Below, piece by piece: positions 1 to 7,055 of a stretch of DNA of 64,000 nucleotides (its first letter is position 1; the number at the start of each line of letters is the position of its first letter). A model generated the notes under the pieces. It saw only the letters and a list, made by a program, of their open reading frames with translations. It was not told where the DNA came from and did not search any database. The stretch covers positions 1,426,001 through 1,490,000 of the forward strand of contig NZ_CABPSK010000001.1 of NCBI RefSeq assembly GCF_902459645.1, given 5' to 3'. The stretch is from Pandoraea pneumonica. Its GTDB lineage: Bacteria; Pseudomonadota; Gammaproteobacteria; Burkholderiales; Burkholderiaceae. The translations under genes were made by a program, and so were the position numbers.

Positions 1-433
1 CGAGCGCCTTGTCGAGCGGCACATAGCGCGCCGTCGTACCGATGACGAAGCCAAGTTCGACTTCCCAATCGCCTTTGACCGAGTCCTTCGGCAGCACCAC
101 AGGGTCGTTGGGACCGTTCAGGCAGTTGTCCCACTTGGTGAAGAGCACCGGCTCGGCAGGCGCGGCCAGCCCGGCTTCGGCGGCGTGATCGCTGTAATTC
201 AGGCCCACAGCGAGGAACTTGCCGAGCCCCGCGAACGGCACCCCCAGACGCCCCGGCGCCGCCACGATCGGCAGCGACTCGATATCGAGCGCACGCAGCG
301 CCGCCAGCCCTTCCGGACTGAGCGTTTCAGCGGTGATGTCGGTGAGCACGTTCGACAGATCGCGCACCTTGCCGGCCGCATCGAGCAGGCCGGGCTTTTC
401 CTGGCCCTTCGGGCCGTAACGCAGCAGTTTCAA
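1..433 (-). CDS. FAA-hydrolase-family protein, N-terminal part (runs off window)
   Basis: About 144 N-terminal residues are present; the 3' end lies beyond the window edge. The start is TTG at 433, preceded by GGGAG at a good distance, and the protein begins MKLLRYGPKGQEKPGLL, which is the usual opening of the fumarylacetoacetate-hydrolase / ureidoglycolate-lyase-like family. GLNYSDHAAEAG and the metal-ligand segment DWEVELGFVIG are visible. It follows the SDR gene by 54 bp on the same strand. Members beside an SDR and an FCD regulator often hydrolyse a 2,4-diketo-3-deoxy sugar acid to pyruvate plus a second acid, so that role is inferred here; the substrate is not shown by the sequence. Confidence 0.85.
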   Translation of the reverse strand, partial: MKLLRYGPKGQEKPGLLDAAGKVRDLSNVLTDITAETLSPEGLAALRALDIESLPIVAAPGRLGVPFAGLGKFLAVGLNYSDHAAEAGLAAPAEPVLFTKWDNCLNGPNDPVVLPKDSVKGDWEVELGFVIGTTARYVPLDKAL

Positions 434-487
434 AGCAGTTCTCCCAATTGGAGCAGAGTGGAGCCGTGACGGCGCAGGGTCGATGCT

Positions 488-1243
488 TCAGTTCGACCAG
501 CCACCGTCGATCACATGAATCGCCCCCGTGGTGAAGGCGGCTTCGTCGGAACCCAGATACACAGCAAGCGAAGCAATTTCGTCAGGCGAGCCCACGCGCC
601 CCATCGGCTGACGCGCGACGAACTGCGCACGCACCGCCGCTTCGCTCGTGCCCGCCGTATCGGCCTGCGTCGCAATGCGTTGGCGCAGCGACGGCGACTC
701 GACCGTACCGGGGCAAATGGCGTTGCAGCGAATGCCGCGCGCCACAAAATCGGCCGCGACCGATTTCGTCAACCCAATCACCGCCGCCTTGCTCGCGCCG
801 TACACGCAACGATTGGCAACGCCCTTCACGCTCGACGCCGCCGACGACATATTGATGATCGCGCCGCCCCCGGCCGCCAGCATGGCCGGGAGAAAAGCGC
901 GCGTGGTGCGGTACATGCTCTTCACGTTCAGATCGAACGAGAAGTCCCACGCCGCGTCGTCGCACTCGAGAATCGAGCCGTGATGCACGAACCCGGCGCA
1001 GTTGAACAACACGTCGATGCGCCCCAATTCACTCGCTAGCGCCTCGACGGCGGCCGCATCGGTGACATCGAGCGCACGGCGTTCGAGGTTCGGATGATCG
1101 TCGAGCACACGCAGCGCGTCGGCATTCAAGTCCGTCGCAATGACGCGCGCCCCTTCACGCAAGTACGCTTCGACGCTCGCGCGTCCAATGCCCTGCGCTG
1201 CGGCGGTAATGAGTGCGGTCTTACCCGCCAGTCGCCCTGCCAT
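488..1243 (-). CDS. SDR-family oxidoreductase, DHRS6 / 2-keto-3-deoxy-L-fuconate dehydrogenase-like
   Basis: A 251-residue classical short-chain dehydrogenase using NAD(P). The cofactor loop reads TAAAQGIG (variant of TGxxxGIG), followed by NCAG, the catalytic Ser region NMSSAASS, YGASK with the Tyr-Lys pair, and a C-terminal GAIHVIDGGWSN. The early acidic residue in IATDLNAD suggests NAD preference. The ATG at 1243 has AGGAGA upstream and is preferred over upstream in-frame starts. The gene start overlaps the end of the GntR gene by 23 bp, so the two are translationally linked. Overall it looks like the DHRS6/BDH2-type group, whose bacterial members oxidise 2-keto-3-deoxy-L-fuconate; the substrate is inference from neighbours. 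Confidence 0.88.
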   Translation of the reverse strand: MAGRLAGKTALITAAAQGIGRASVEAYLREGARVIATDLNADALRVLDDHPNLERRALDVTDAAAVEALASELGRIDVLFNCAGFVHHGSILECDDAAWDFSFDLNVKSMYRTTRAFLPAMLAAGGGAIINMSSAASSVKGVANRCVYGASKAAVIGLTKSVAADFVARGIRCNAICPGTVESPSLRQRIATQADTAGTSEAAVRAQFVARQPMGRVGSPDEIASLAVYLGSDEAAFTTGAIHVIDGGWSN

Positions 1244-1979
1244 CGGTGTCTCCTGATTGATCGCCATCGTCGTGTTCGGTGGTGGCTTCGATGCTGCCTG
1301 CATACGCGTCGCGCACCCGGCATAGGTGACGACGCATCGCCTCGGCCGCACGCGCGGGGTCGCGGGCCTGCAAGGCCGCCATGATGTCGCGGTGATCCTG
1401 CAAGCTGCGCGCTAGCACGCCGTCGACTTGCGACGTGACGCGCCGGCTCTTCTTGCCGAGCAGATAGAGGCTGTTGGCAATGCTTTGCAAAAACGGGTTA
1501 TCGCACGCGTCGATGATCGTCTCGTGAAACGCCATGTCGGCGGCCGAGAAGGTCTCGGGGTCGCCTAGCAGTGCCTGTTCGTCATCGACTAGCGCGTGCA
1601 GGCGGGCGAGTTCGGCATCGCTGATCTGGCTGGCCGCGAGCGCTGCGACGCCCGGCTCGATGACCAGCCGCGCGTCGAACAAGGCTTCGAGCGTGCCGGC
1701 GTTGAGTTCGATGACCATGCCGAGCGGTTCGAGCAACTCGCGTGTCTCGAGTGTGCCGACGAACGTCCCTTCGCCCTGCCGTATGCGGAGCAGCCCCAGT
1801 AGCGCGAGACCGCGAATCGCCTCGCGCACGGCGGGCCGCCCAACGCCAAGCATCGTGGCAAGCTCGCGCTCGGGCGGTAACTGCTCGCCGGGCTTGAGAC
1901 GCCTGGTGCGAATCATCGTGAGCAGCCGCTGCGCGACTTGCTCCGAGATGGAGACCTGCACGATGGGGTCGAATGACAT
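1221..1979 (-). CDS. GntR-family transcriptional regulator, FadR/FCD subgroup
   Basis: A 252-residue regulator. The N-terminal winged helix (about 10-75) contains LLTMIRTRRLKPGEQLPPE and VGRPAVREAIRGLALLGLL, typical of GntR. The rest is an all-helical FCD effector domain with the metal-binding pattern (AADMAFHETIIDACDN, then later His residues). ATG 1979 (MSFDPIVQVS) is preferred over a GTG 51 bp upstream because it matches the usual family length, although no strong Shine-Dalgarno is seen. It heads the operon with the SDR and FAA-family genes and is probably its ligand-responsive repressor. A TGGT-N3-ACCA palindrome lies at 1995-2005 just before its start codon, suggesting autoregulation. 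Confidence 0.9.
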   Translation of the reverse strand: MSFDPIVQVSISEQVAQRLLTMIRTRRLKPGEQLPPERELATMLGVGRPAVREAIRGLALLGLLRIRQGEGTFVGTLETRELLEPLGMVIELNAGTLEALFDARLVIEPGVAALAASQISDAELARLHALVDDEQALLGDPETFSAADMAFHETIIDACDNPFLQSIANSLYLLGKKSRRVTSQVDGVLARSLQDHRDIMAALQARDPARAAEAMRRHLCRVRDAYAGSIEATTEHDDGDQSGDTDGRATGG

Positions 1980-2303
1980 GAGTGATTCGTTCAGTGGTAA
2001 GACCAATGAACGTAAAAATACGGCTGGCACCCATCGGATGTCAACTCGCTACCAAAAGTTGTTCATCCTATGGAATTTCTCGCTGGTTTCGCACTCCGAG
2101 TCAAAAGCATGGTTGGCCGCAAATCGTTTGGCCATGCGCGTTTCGCGTCGAACGTCCGTTCGGCCGGTGGAAGTTCTCGAACTCGCCCTTTCTGTTGTCT
2201 GGGTGTCGCTTTTCTGCGACCATGATTCGCCGCCTCGGGGTTCCTGCCGGGGCAACGTTCCCGCCGTATCCCTCGAATCCCCCGAATTCTGGAGTCTCCG
2301 ACG
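1980..2303. other. Divergent intergenic region between GntR gene and chaA
   Basis: No gene is seen in these 324 bases. The left end holds a GntR-type operator candidate (1995-2005). Two TTGGCC copies occur close together near 2113-2146 in the middle. The right end carries the chaA ribosome binding site (GGAG near 2291). I could not pick convincing -35/-10 pairs. Confidence 0.5.
1995..2005. promoter_or_regulatory. Candidate FCD-GntR operator TGGTAAGACCA
   Basis: The palindrome TGGT-AAG-ACCA lies 16 bp upstream of the GntR start codon. TGGT-N3-ACCA is the known core of several FadR/FCD GntR operators (for example UxuR/ExuR and LldR sites). The position suits autorepression. Binding is inference. 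Confidence 0.4.
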
Positions 2304-3386
2304 ATGTCCTCCTCAAAGACCGCCAAGCTGGGCCACTGGACGATGTACATGCCAATCGTGGCCGTTCTCGTATGGGCTGTTGCCGGCCTCATGCCCTACG
2401 GTGTCTCGCTCACGGTGTGTGCCATTGCGCTCGCCGGGGCCGTGTTCTCTGCCGTGCATCACGCCGAAACCGTGGCCCACAAAGTGGGCGAGCCGTTCGG
2501 TACGCTGGTGCTTGCCGTGGCCGTGACGATTATCGAAGTGGCGCTGATCGTCTCGGTGATGCTCTCGAGCGGGCCCGATAAAGCGGGGCTGGCGCGCGAT
2601 ACGGTGTTCGCGGCCATCATGATCGTGTCGACCGGGATCGTGGGGTTGTGTCTGCTCTTTGGTGGCGTGCGCCATCACACGCAAGGCTTTCATGTGGAAG
2701 GGGCAAGCGCCGCACTCGCCGTGCTGTGCGCGCTGTCGGTGCTCACGCTGGTGCTGCCGAACTACACCAGTTCGGTGATCGGCCCGGGCCTCACGGCCTC
2801 GCAGTTGGCCTTCGAGGGCATGATCTCGCTGGTGCTTTATATGGTGTTCGTCTTCGTGCAGACGGTGAGCCATCGCGACTACTTCCTTGCGAAGGCGCCT
2901 AGTGAAGAAGTGCACGTGCCGCCGCCTTCGCGCCGCACCGCCGTGCTGAGTCTCGGCTTGTTGGTCGTGGGGTTGCTCGCCGTCGTCGGGCTCGCGAAGA
3001 AGCTCTCGCCTGCCGTCGAGCAGGCGGTGGCCGAAGCCGGTGCGCCGAAAGCGGTCGTCGGGATTGTGATTGCAGCGCTGGTGTTGTTGCCCGAAGGGCT
3101 GGCCGCGTTGCGCGCCGCTCGCGCCAACAAACTGCAAACGAGTTTGAATTTGGCGCTCGGCTCGGCACTCGCCAGTATCGGCCTGACGATTCCTACGGTG
3201 GCTGCCGTCTCGTTGTTTCTCGATCAGCAGATCGAGCTGGGCCTGGCGCCCAAGGAAACGGTGTTGCTGGCGGTCACACTGCTGGTGAGCGTGATCTCGC
3301 TCGGCACGGGCCGCACGACAGTGCTGCAAGGTGCCGTGCACCTCGTGCTGTTCGCGGCGTTCCTGTTCCTGGCGATCGTGCCGTAA
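2304..3386 (+). CDS. chaA: Calcium/sodium:proton antiporter ChaA
   Basis: A 360-residue inner-membrane cation:proton antiporter of the CaCA superfamily. Eleven or so hydrophobic segments alternate with short loops. The first alpha-repeat carries HHAETVAHKVGEPFGTLVLA followed by TIIEVALIVSVML, and the second repeat carries VLLPEGLAALRAARANK, both with the conserved Glu residues of the family. ATG 2304 has GGAG 10 bp upstream. It stands alone, divergent from the GntR operon and convergent with the small gene at 3459, sharing a terminator hairpin with it. The likely role is Ca2+/Na+ extrusion at alkaline pH. Family assignment is firm; ion preference is from the family. Confidence 0.93.
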   Translation: MSSSKTAKLGHWTMYMPIVAVLVWAVAGLMPYGVSLTVCAIALAGAVFSAVHHAETVAHKVGEPFGTLVLAVAVTIIEVALIVSVMLSSGPDKAGLARDTVFAAIMIVSTGIVGLCLLFGGVRHHTQGFHVEGASAALAVLCALSVLTLVLPNYTSSVIGPGLTASQLAFEGMISLVLYMVFVFVQTVSHRDYFLAKAPSEEVHVPPPSRRTAVLSLGLLVVGLLAVVGLAKKLSPAVEQAVAEAGAPKAVVGIVIAALVLLPEGLAALRAARANKLQTSLNLALGSALASIGLTIPTVAAVSLFLDQQIELGLAPKETVLLAVTLLVSVISLGTGRTTVLQGAVHLVLFAAFLFLAIVP

Positions 3387-3425
3387 TCGCGTGCCCGTAC
3401 GTAGCGTGCGTCGTATTCGTGTTAA

Positions 3426-3447
3426 CTGAGGGCCCCTGGGCCCTCAG
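3426..3447. terminator. Convergent stem-loop between chaA and 3459 gene
   Basis: A 9-bp perfect stem (CTGAGGGCC / GGCCCTCAG) with loop CCTG lies between the two convergent stop codons. There is no long T tract on either strand, so it may be a weak bidirectional terminator. Confidence 0.5.
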
Positions 3448-3458
3448 TCCTTGGGAAT

Positions 3459-3698
3459 TTACGCTTTCTTCGACGCGCCCTTGGCAGGTGCTGCCTTGCC
3501 AGCATCTCCGCCCGCTTCCCCACCCTCCGCTTCCGTCTGTGCCGGGGCTTTGCCCAGCAGCGAGCCGAGCAGCTTGCTGCCAGCGGCATTGCGCTTACCT
3601 TGCGTGCCGACGCCATTGCCCGTGGGCGGGCCGCGGCGCACGCCGGAGTTGATCTTGAGGCCTTGTTGCTTAGCGAGGTCGAATTTTTTCAGCGTCAT
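3459..3698 (-). CDS. Small basic hypothetical protein
   Basis: A 79-residue protein rich in Lys, Gly and Ala, beginning MTLKKFDLAKQQGLKINSG and ending in a low-complexity AAPAKGASKKA tail. There is no signal peptide or membrane segment. The Lys-rich ends and Gly-Ala linker suggest a nucleic-acid-associated or disordered protein, but I recognise no family. It is convergent with chaA. Coding is supported by the ATG and by the absence of a better ORF on either strand. Confidence 0.55.
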   Translation of the reverse strand: MTLKKFDLAKQQGLKINSGVRRGPPTGNGVGTQGKRNAAGSKLLGSLLGKAPAQTEAEGGEAGGDAGKAAPAKGASKKA

Positions 3699-3763
3699 GA
3701 TGATGTCCTTGTGACCTTCTCTTCAGAGGCCTGTGCAGCTTTACGGGGGTTGCTCGGAGACCT

Positions 3764-4018
3764 TTAGAGATCAATGCCGAGCGCGCCGTCTTCTACGAGC
3801 GTCTTTGCCAATGCATGGGCGGCTTCGAGGGCGTCGCCGGCCCAACGATACGTGTCGGGCGTGGTGTGCGTTTGTGGCGGGTCGAGCGTCTCGATCACGT
3901 CGTCCACGTCGCGCCAGCCGGTGAAATGCACCACCCCCTGAAACTGCCCATCAGGCAAGGGCGCGGTTTCCGCCCAGTAGTAAAAATCGCCCGCCAGCAG
4001 GCAGCCTTCGAAACCCAT
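3764..4018 (-). CDS. Hypothetical protein, divergent from riboflavin synthase
   Basis: An 84-residue protein beginning MGFEGCLLAGDFYYWAETAP, with WRDVDDVIETLDPP in the middle. No domain is recognised; the acidic, aromatic composition looks like a cytosolic protein. ATG 4018 is preceded by GGGATCGAC; an alternative ATG at 4042 would add eight residues but has no ribosome binding site. It diverges from ribE with about 106 bp between start codons. Confidence 0.6.
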   Translation of the reverse strand: MGFEGCLLAGDFYYWAETAPLPDGQFQGVVHFTGWRDVDDVIETLDPPQTHTTPDTYRWAGDALEAAHALAKTLVEDGALGIDL

Positions 4019-4124
4019 GTCGATCCCGCAAAAAGGCGGCATCGTAGCACGACGCGCGGCATACCGTCGTCAGGCAGTAGAATACTGCGGCACAGCAACC
4101 CACAACTCTCATACCGACATCACG

Positions 4125-4844
4125 ATGTTCACTGGAATTGTTCAAGGCACGGCCACGCTGTCGTCCATCGAAGATCGCGACGGCATGCGCACCCTCGCGC
4201 TGGCGTTTCCCGAGGGCTTTTGCGAAGACCTCACCCTGGGCGCCAGCGTCTCGGTCGACGGCGTTTGCCTCACCGTCACGCAACTGCTTTCGCCCACCGG
4301 CGCGTCGTTCGACGTCATTCTGCAAAGCCTGAATGTGACCACGCTCGGCAGCTTCGGCGTGGGCGCAAAGGTCAACGTCGAGCGCGCCGCGAAAGACGGT
4401 GCGGAAATCGGCGGCCATCCGCTCTCGGGTCACATCGACTTCTCGACCGAGATTCTGAGCGTGCGCACCTCGGACACGAATCGCGTGTTGCGTATCGCGA
4501 TTCCGGAACCCTTCCGCAAATACGTGTTCGCCAAGGGCTATATCGCGATCAACGGCGCGAGCCTCACGGTCTCGGAAGTCAACCGTCAGGAGGGGTGGTT
4601 CGAAGTCTGGCTGATTCCGGAAACGCGCCGCATAACCACGTTCGAAGACAAGCTCGAAGGCGCCCGCTTGAATATCGAAATCGAGCGCAGCACGCAGGTG
4701 GTGGTCGACACCGTGCGCGAAGCCGTGCAGGAAAGCCTCGGCCGTTTGCAGCCGGTGCTCGAAGCCCTGCTCAAGGAAAAGGGGCTGTCGCTCGACGATT
4801 TCGTTTCGGTGCCGAAGTTGCCGGCGGCAGACACCAAGGCTTAA
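4125..4844 (+). CDS. ribE: Riboflavin synthase (alpha subunit type)
   Basis: A 239-residue enzyme that dismutates two 6,7-dimethyl-8-ribityllumazine molecules to riboflavin. It shows two lumazine-binding repeats: MFTGIVQGTA and GVCLTVTQ in the first; GGHPLSGHIDF, KGYIAINGASLTVSEV and LIPETRRITTF in the second. These match the E. coli-type protein best. About 25 extra C-terminal residues (LEALLKEKGLSLDDF onward) follow the usual end. The gene stands alone, without ribD, ribBA or ribH around it, and I saw no FMN riboswitch upstream. It may therefore be a second, independently regulated copy. Confidence 0.9.
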   Translation: MFTGIVQGTATLSSIEDRDGMRTLALAFPEGFCEDLTLGASVSVDGVCLTVTQLLSPTGASFDVILQSLNVTTLGSFGVGAKVNVERAAKDGAEIGGHPLSGHIDFSTEILSVRTSDTNRVLRIAIPEPFRKYVFAKGYIAINGASLTVSEVNRQEGWFEVWLIPETRRITTFEDKLEGARLNIEIERSTQVVVDTVREAVQESLGRLQPVLEALLKEKGLSLDDFVSVPKLPAADTKA

Positions 4845-4910
4845 GGCCGACTTACGCCGACTAATGCCGACTAAGGCCGCCACAGCCCCCAGACACCCCC
4901 AAGGACATTC

Positions 4911-5690
4911 ATGCAATTAGCCACCTGGAACGTCAACTCGCTCAAGGTCCGCGTGGGCCACGTGCAAGACTGGCTGCGCAGCAACCCGGTCGACGTGCTC
5001 TGCCTGCAAGAGCTCAAGCTCACGGACGAGAATTTTCCGATCGCGGAAATCGCCTCGCTGGGCTACACCTCGCACTTCACGGGCCAAAAGACCTATAACG
5101 GCGTCGCGTTGTTGGTGAATCACGCCAAGGTCGGCGAAGCCACCGATATCGTGATGAACCTGCCGAACTTCGCCGACGAACAGCGGCGGCTGATCGCCGC
5201 CACCGTCGGTGGCGTGCGCGTGGTCTGCGGTTACTTCCCGAACGGTCAGGCCGTCGACTCCGACAAGTTCGAGTACAAGCTCAACTGGCTCGACGCCCTC
5301 ACCCACTGGCTCTCCGACGAACTTTCGCGCCATCCGCAGCTCGCCTTGCTCGGCGACTACAACATCGCGCCGGAAGACCGCGATGTGCACGATCCGGCGA
5401 AGTGGGTCGGGCAGAATCTCGTCTCGCCGCAAGAGCGTCAGGCGTTTGCCCGCCTGCAAGGGCTCGGCCTGCGCGACACGTTCCGCATGTTCGATCAACC
5501 GGAAAAGTCGTTCAGTTGGTGGGATTACCGTATGGGCGCGTTCCGCCGCAACGCGGGCCTGCGCATCGACCACATTCTCGTGACCGCGCCGCTCGCCGAG
5601 CGCTGCACGGGCTGTGAAATCGATCGCGAGCCGCGCACGTGGGAGCAGCCCTCGGATCACACGCCGGTCGTCGCCACGTTCAAGGACTGA
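4911..5690 (+). CDS. xth: Exodeoxyribonuclease III / AP endonuclease
   Basis: A 259-residue ExoIII-family enzyme for base-excision repair: AP-site incision and 3'-end clean-up. Family motifs are present in order: WNVNSLKVR, CLQELKL with the metal-binding Glu, GDYNIAPEDRDV, WWDYRMGAFRRNAGLRIDH and the C-terminal SDHTPVV with the catalytic Asp-His. Length is normal. ATG 4911 begins MQLATWNVNSL, as expected for the family. It lies 66 bp after ribE and is closed by a strong intrinsic terminator. Confidence 0.95.
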   Translation: MQLATWNVNSLKVRVGHVQDWLRSNPVDVLCLQELKLTDENFPIAEIASLGYTSHFTGQKTYNGVALLVNHAKVGEATDIVMNLPNFADEQRRLIAATVGGVRVVCGYFPNGQAVDSDKFEYKLNWLDALTHWLSDELSRHPQLALLGDYNIAPEDRDVHDPAKWVGQNLVSPQERQAFARLQGLGLRDTFRMFDQPEKSFSWWDYRMGAFRRNAGLRIDHILVTAPLAERCTGCEIDREPRTWEQPSDHTPVVATFKD

Positions 5691-5714
5691 GCGTTTCACG
5701 CACCGCCAACGAAA

Positions 5715-5743
5715 ACAGCACCGGAACCCGGTGCTGTTTTTTT
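5715..5743 (+). terminator. Intrinsic terminator after xth
   Basis: A 10-bp perfect stem ACAGCACCGG / CCGGTGCTGT with loop AAC is followed by seven T residues. Confidence 0.9.
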
Positions 5744-5773
5744 ATGTCCGCAACGCTGGCTTCACGTTCAGCG

Positions 5774-6766
5774 CTAGTGCGTCGCGCGCGGGTCGGTCAA
5801 ACGCGATTCGTACACGAAGCAGCGAATTGCCGCCTTGTTGCGCGTATCCATCTGCATGAACTCCAGCCCGTAGGTCCATGTGCCATCGGCGCGCGGCCCT
5901 TCGGCCCCACGCACAGCCGCCATGCCGAGAATCGGCACGACATCCGCGCCGATCGGCACACGGAACTGCAACGCCACGTGGGCACACCCCTCAGGCAGCG
6001 CCGTCTTGGCGACAATACCGGCGCCGTCGGCGCTGATATCACGCACGAGCACCAACCACTCGGGCGTGTCTTCCGGGTCGGCCAGCATGCGCGTGAACGA
6101 CGCACGCGATGTCTCGTCAAGCGGCGACAACCGTGCCACTAGCCGCGTATCGACGCGCGGCGTGCGCCGCACCGGCGTTTCGCGCACCTGCGACGGCCGC
6201 GACAACACCACGTAGTCGAACGGGCCGTGATGCACGCTGTGCACCTCGCACGTGAACTCGTACAGGTTGTCGCCGGGAAAGGTCCACAGCGCCAGTCTGT
6301 CGCCTGCCGAGAGCGGCAGCCGCGTTTCCCCCGCCGAGGGCGGGGTGATGATCAACATGCCGTTCGGTGCCCGGCCGATCAAACGCGCGCGCACCCGCGT
6401 GGTCTCCGCGTCGGGCGCGACCCGCACCTGCAACCAGGCGCCAATCGGCAACGGCACAGGCAAGCCATGCAGATACACCGTGGATGCGCTGGATGTAGCC
6501 GTATCGAGCGGCGACGCCGAGTTCGCCGCTTCGGTGCGCCCGGCCGCCTCGCCCGTGCTTGCCCCTTCGGGCAGCGGCCGATGCGGCGCAAACATAGTGA
6601 ACAGCCAGTCGAGATCGGCCTCTGACGGCAAACGCTCGCCGGCCGCCAGTAATGGCGTGCCGTCAGCGTCGAACAAAGGCCAGGAGAGTGGAACATGTGC
6701 GTCAAGCTCGCGGCGGTTGACCGCCACGAACCCCGGATAGCCTGACGCAATACAAGTCGAATGCAT
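5774..6766 (-). CDS. PilZ-domain protein with YcgR-like N-terminal domain
   Basis: A 330-residue cytoplasmic protein. The middle (about 115-195) resembles the YcgR/flagellar-brake N-terminal beta domain (LPIGAWLQVRVAPD, RLIGRAPNGMLIITPP). The C-terminal PilZ domain (about 205-325) has the c-di-GMP motifs RRTPRVDTR (RxxxR) and DISADGAG (D/NxSxxG). It probably binds c-di-GMP and slows motility or changes envelope behaviour; no flagellar genes are adjacent. The first 85 residues (RRELDAHVPLSWPLFDADG) are family-specific. ATG 6766 (MHSTCIASG) is chosen over upstream starts because they have no ribosome binding site. Confidence 0.8.
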   Translation of the reverse strand: MHSTCIASGYPGFVAVNRRELDAHVPLSWPLFDADGTPLLAAGERLPSEADLDWLFTMFAPHRPLPEGASTGEAAGRTEAANSASPLDTATSSASTVYLHGLPVPLPIGAWLQVRVAPDAETTRVRARLIGRAPNGMLIITPPSAGETRLPLSAGDRLALWTFPGDNLYEFTCEVHSVHHGPFDYVVLSRPSQVRETPVRRTPRVDTRLVARLSPLDETSRASFTRMLADPEDTPEWLVLVRDISADGAGIVAKTALPEGCAHVALQFRVPIGADVVPILGMAAVRGAEGPRADGTWTYGLEFMQMDTRNKAAIRCFVYESRLTDPRATH

Positions 6767-7002
6767 GATGCCTGGGAGGGTTTCTAACCCCTTGAGAGCC
6801 TGGGAACAAGGCATTGGCCTTCCCCGCATTCCGGCGCACGGGGCCGCGTCTTGGGCGGCCCTCTTCGCACCGTTATCCGTGGCCAACACCCCACAAATGT
6901 CGCCAACCTACACAAACGTCGCGCCTCCGGCCGGCCGGAAGCGCCGCCCTCGCGGACAGCGCCTTGCGCGTTCATCTTTGTACCACGAAAGCGGACGGAT
7001 CC
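6767..7002. other. Intergenic region upstream of PilZ gene
   Basis: There are 236 bases between the PilZ gene start and the restored end of the pentapeptide gene. I see no RNA gene, no strong terminator and no convincing promoter pair here. Confidence 0.4.
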
Positions 7003-7055
7003 TTACGATCCATTATCGAGGGAAGATGACGTCAATTCGGTCTCATCATCCGGCC

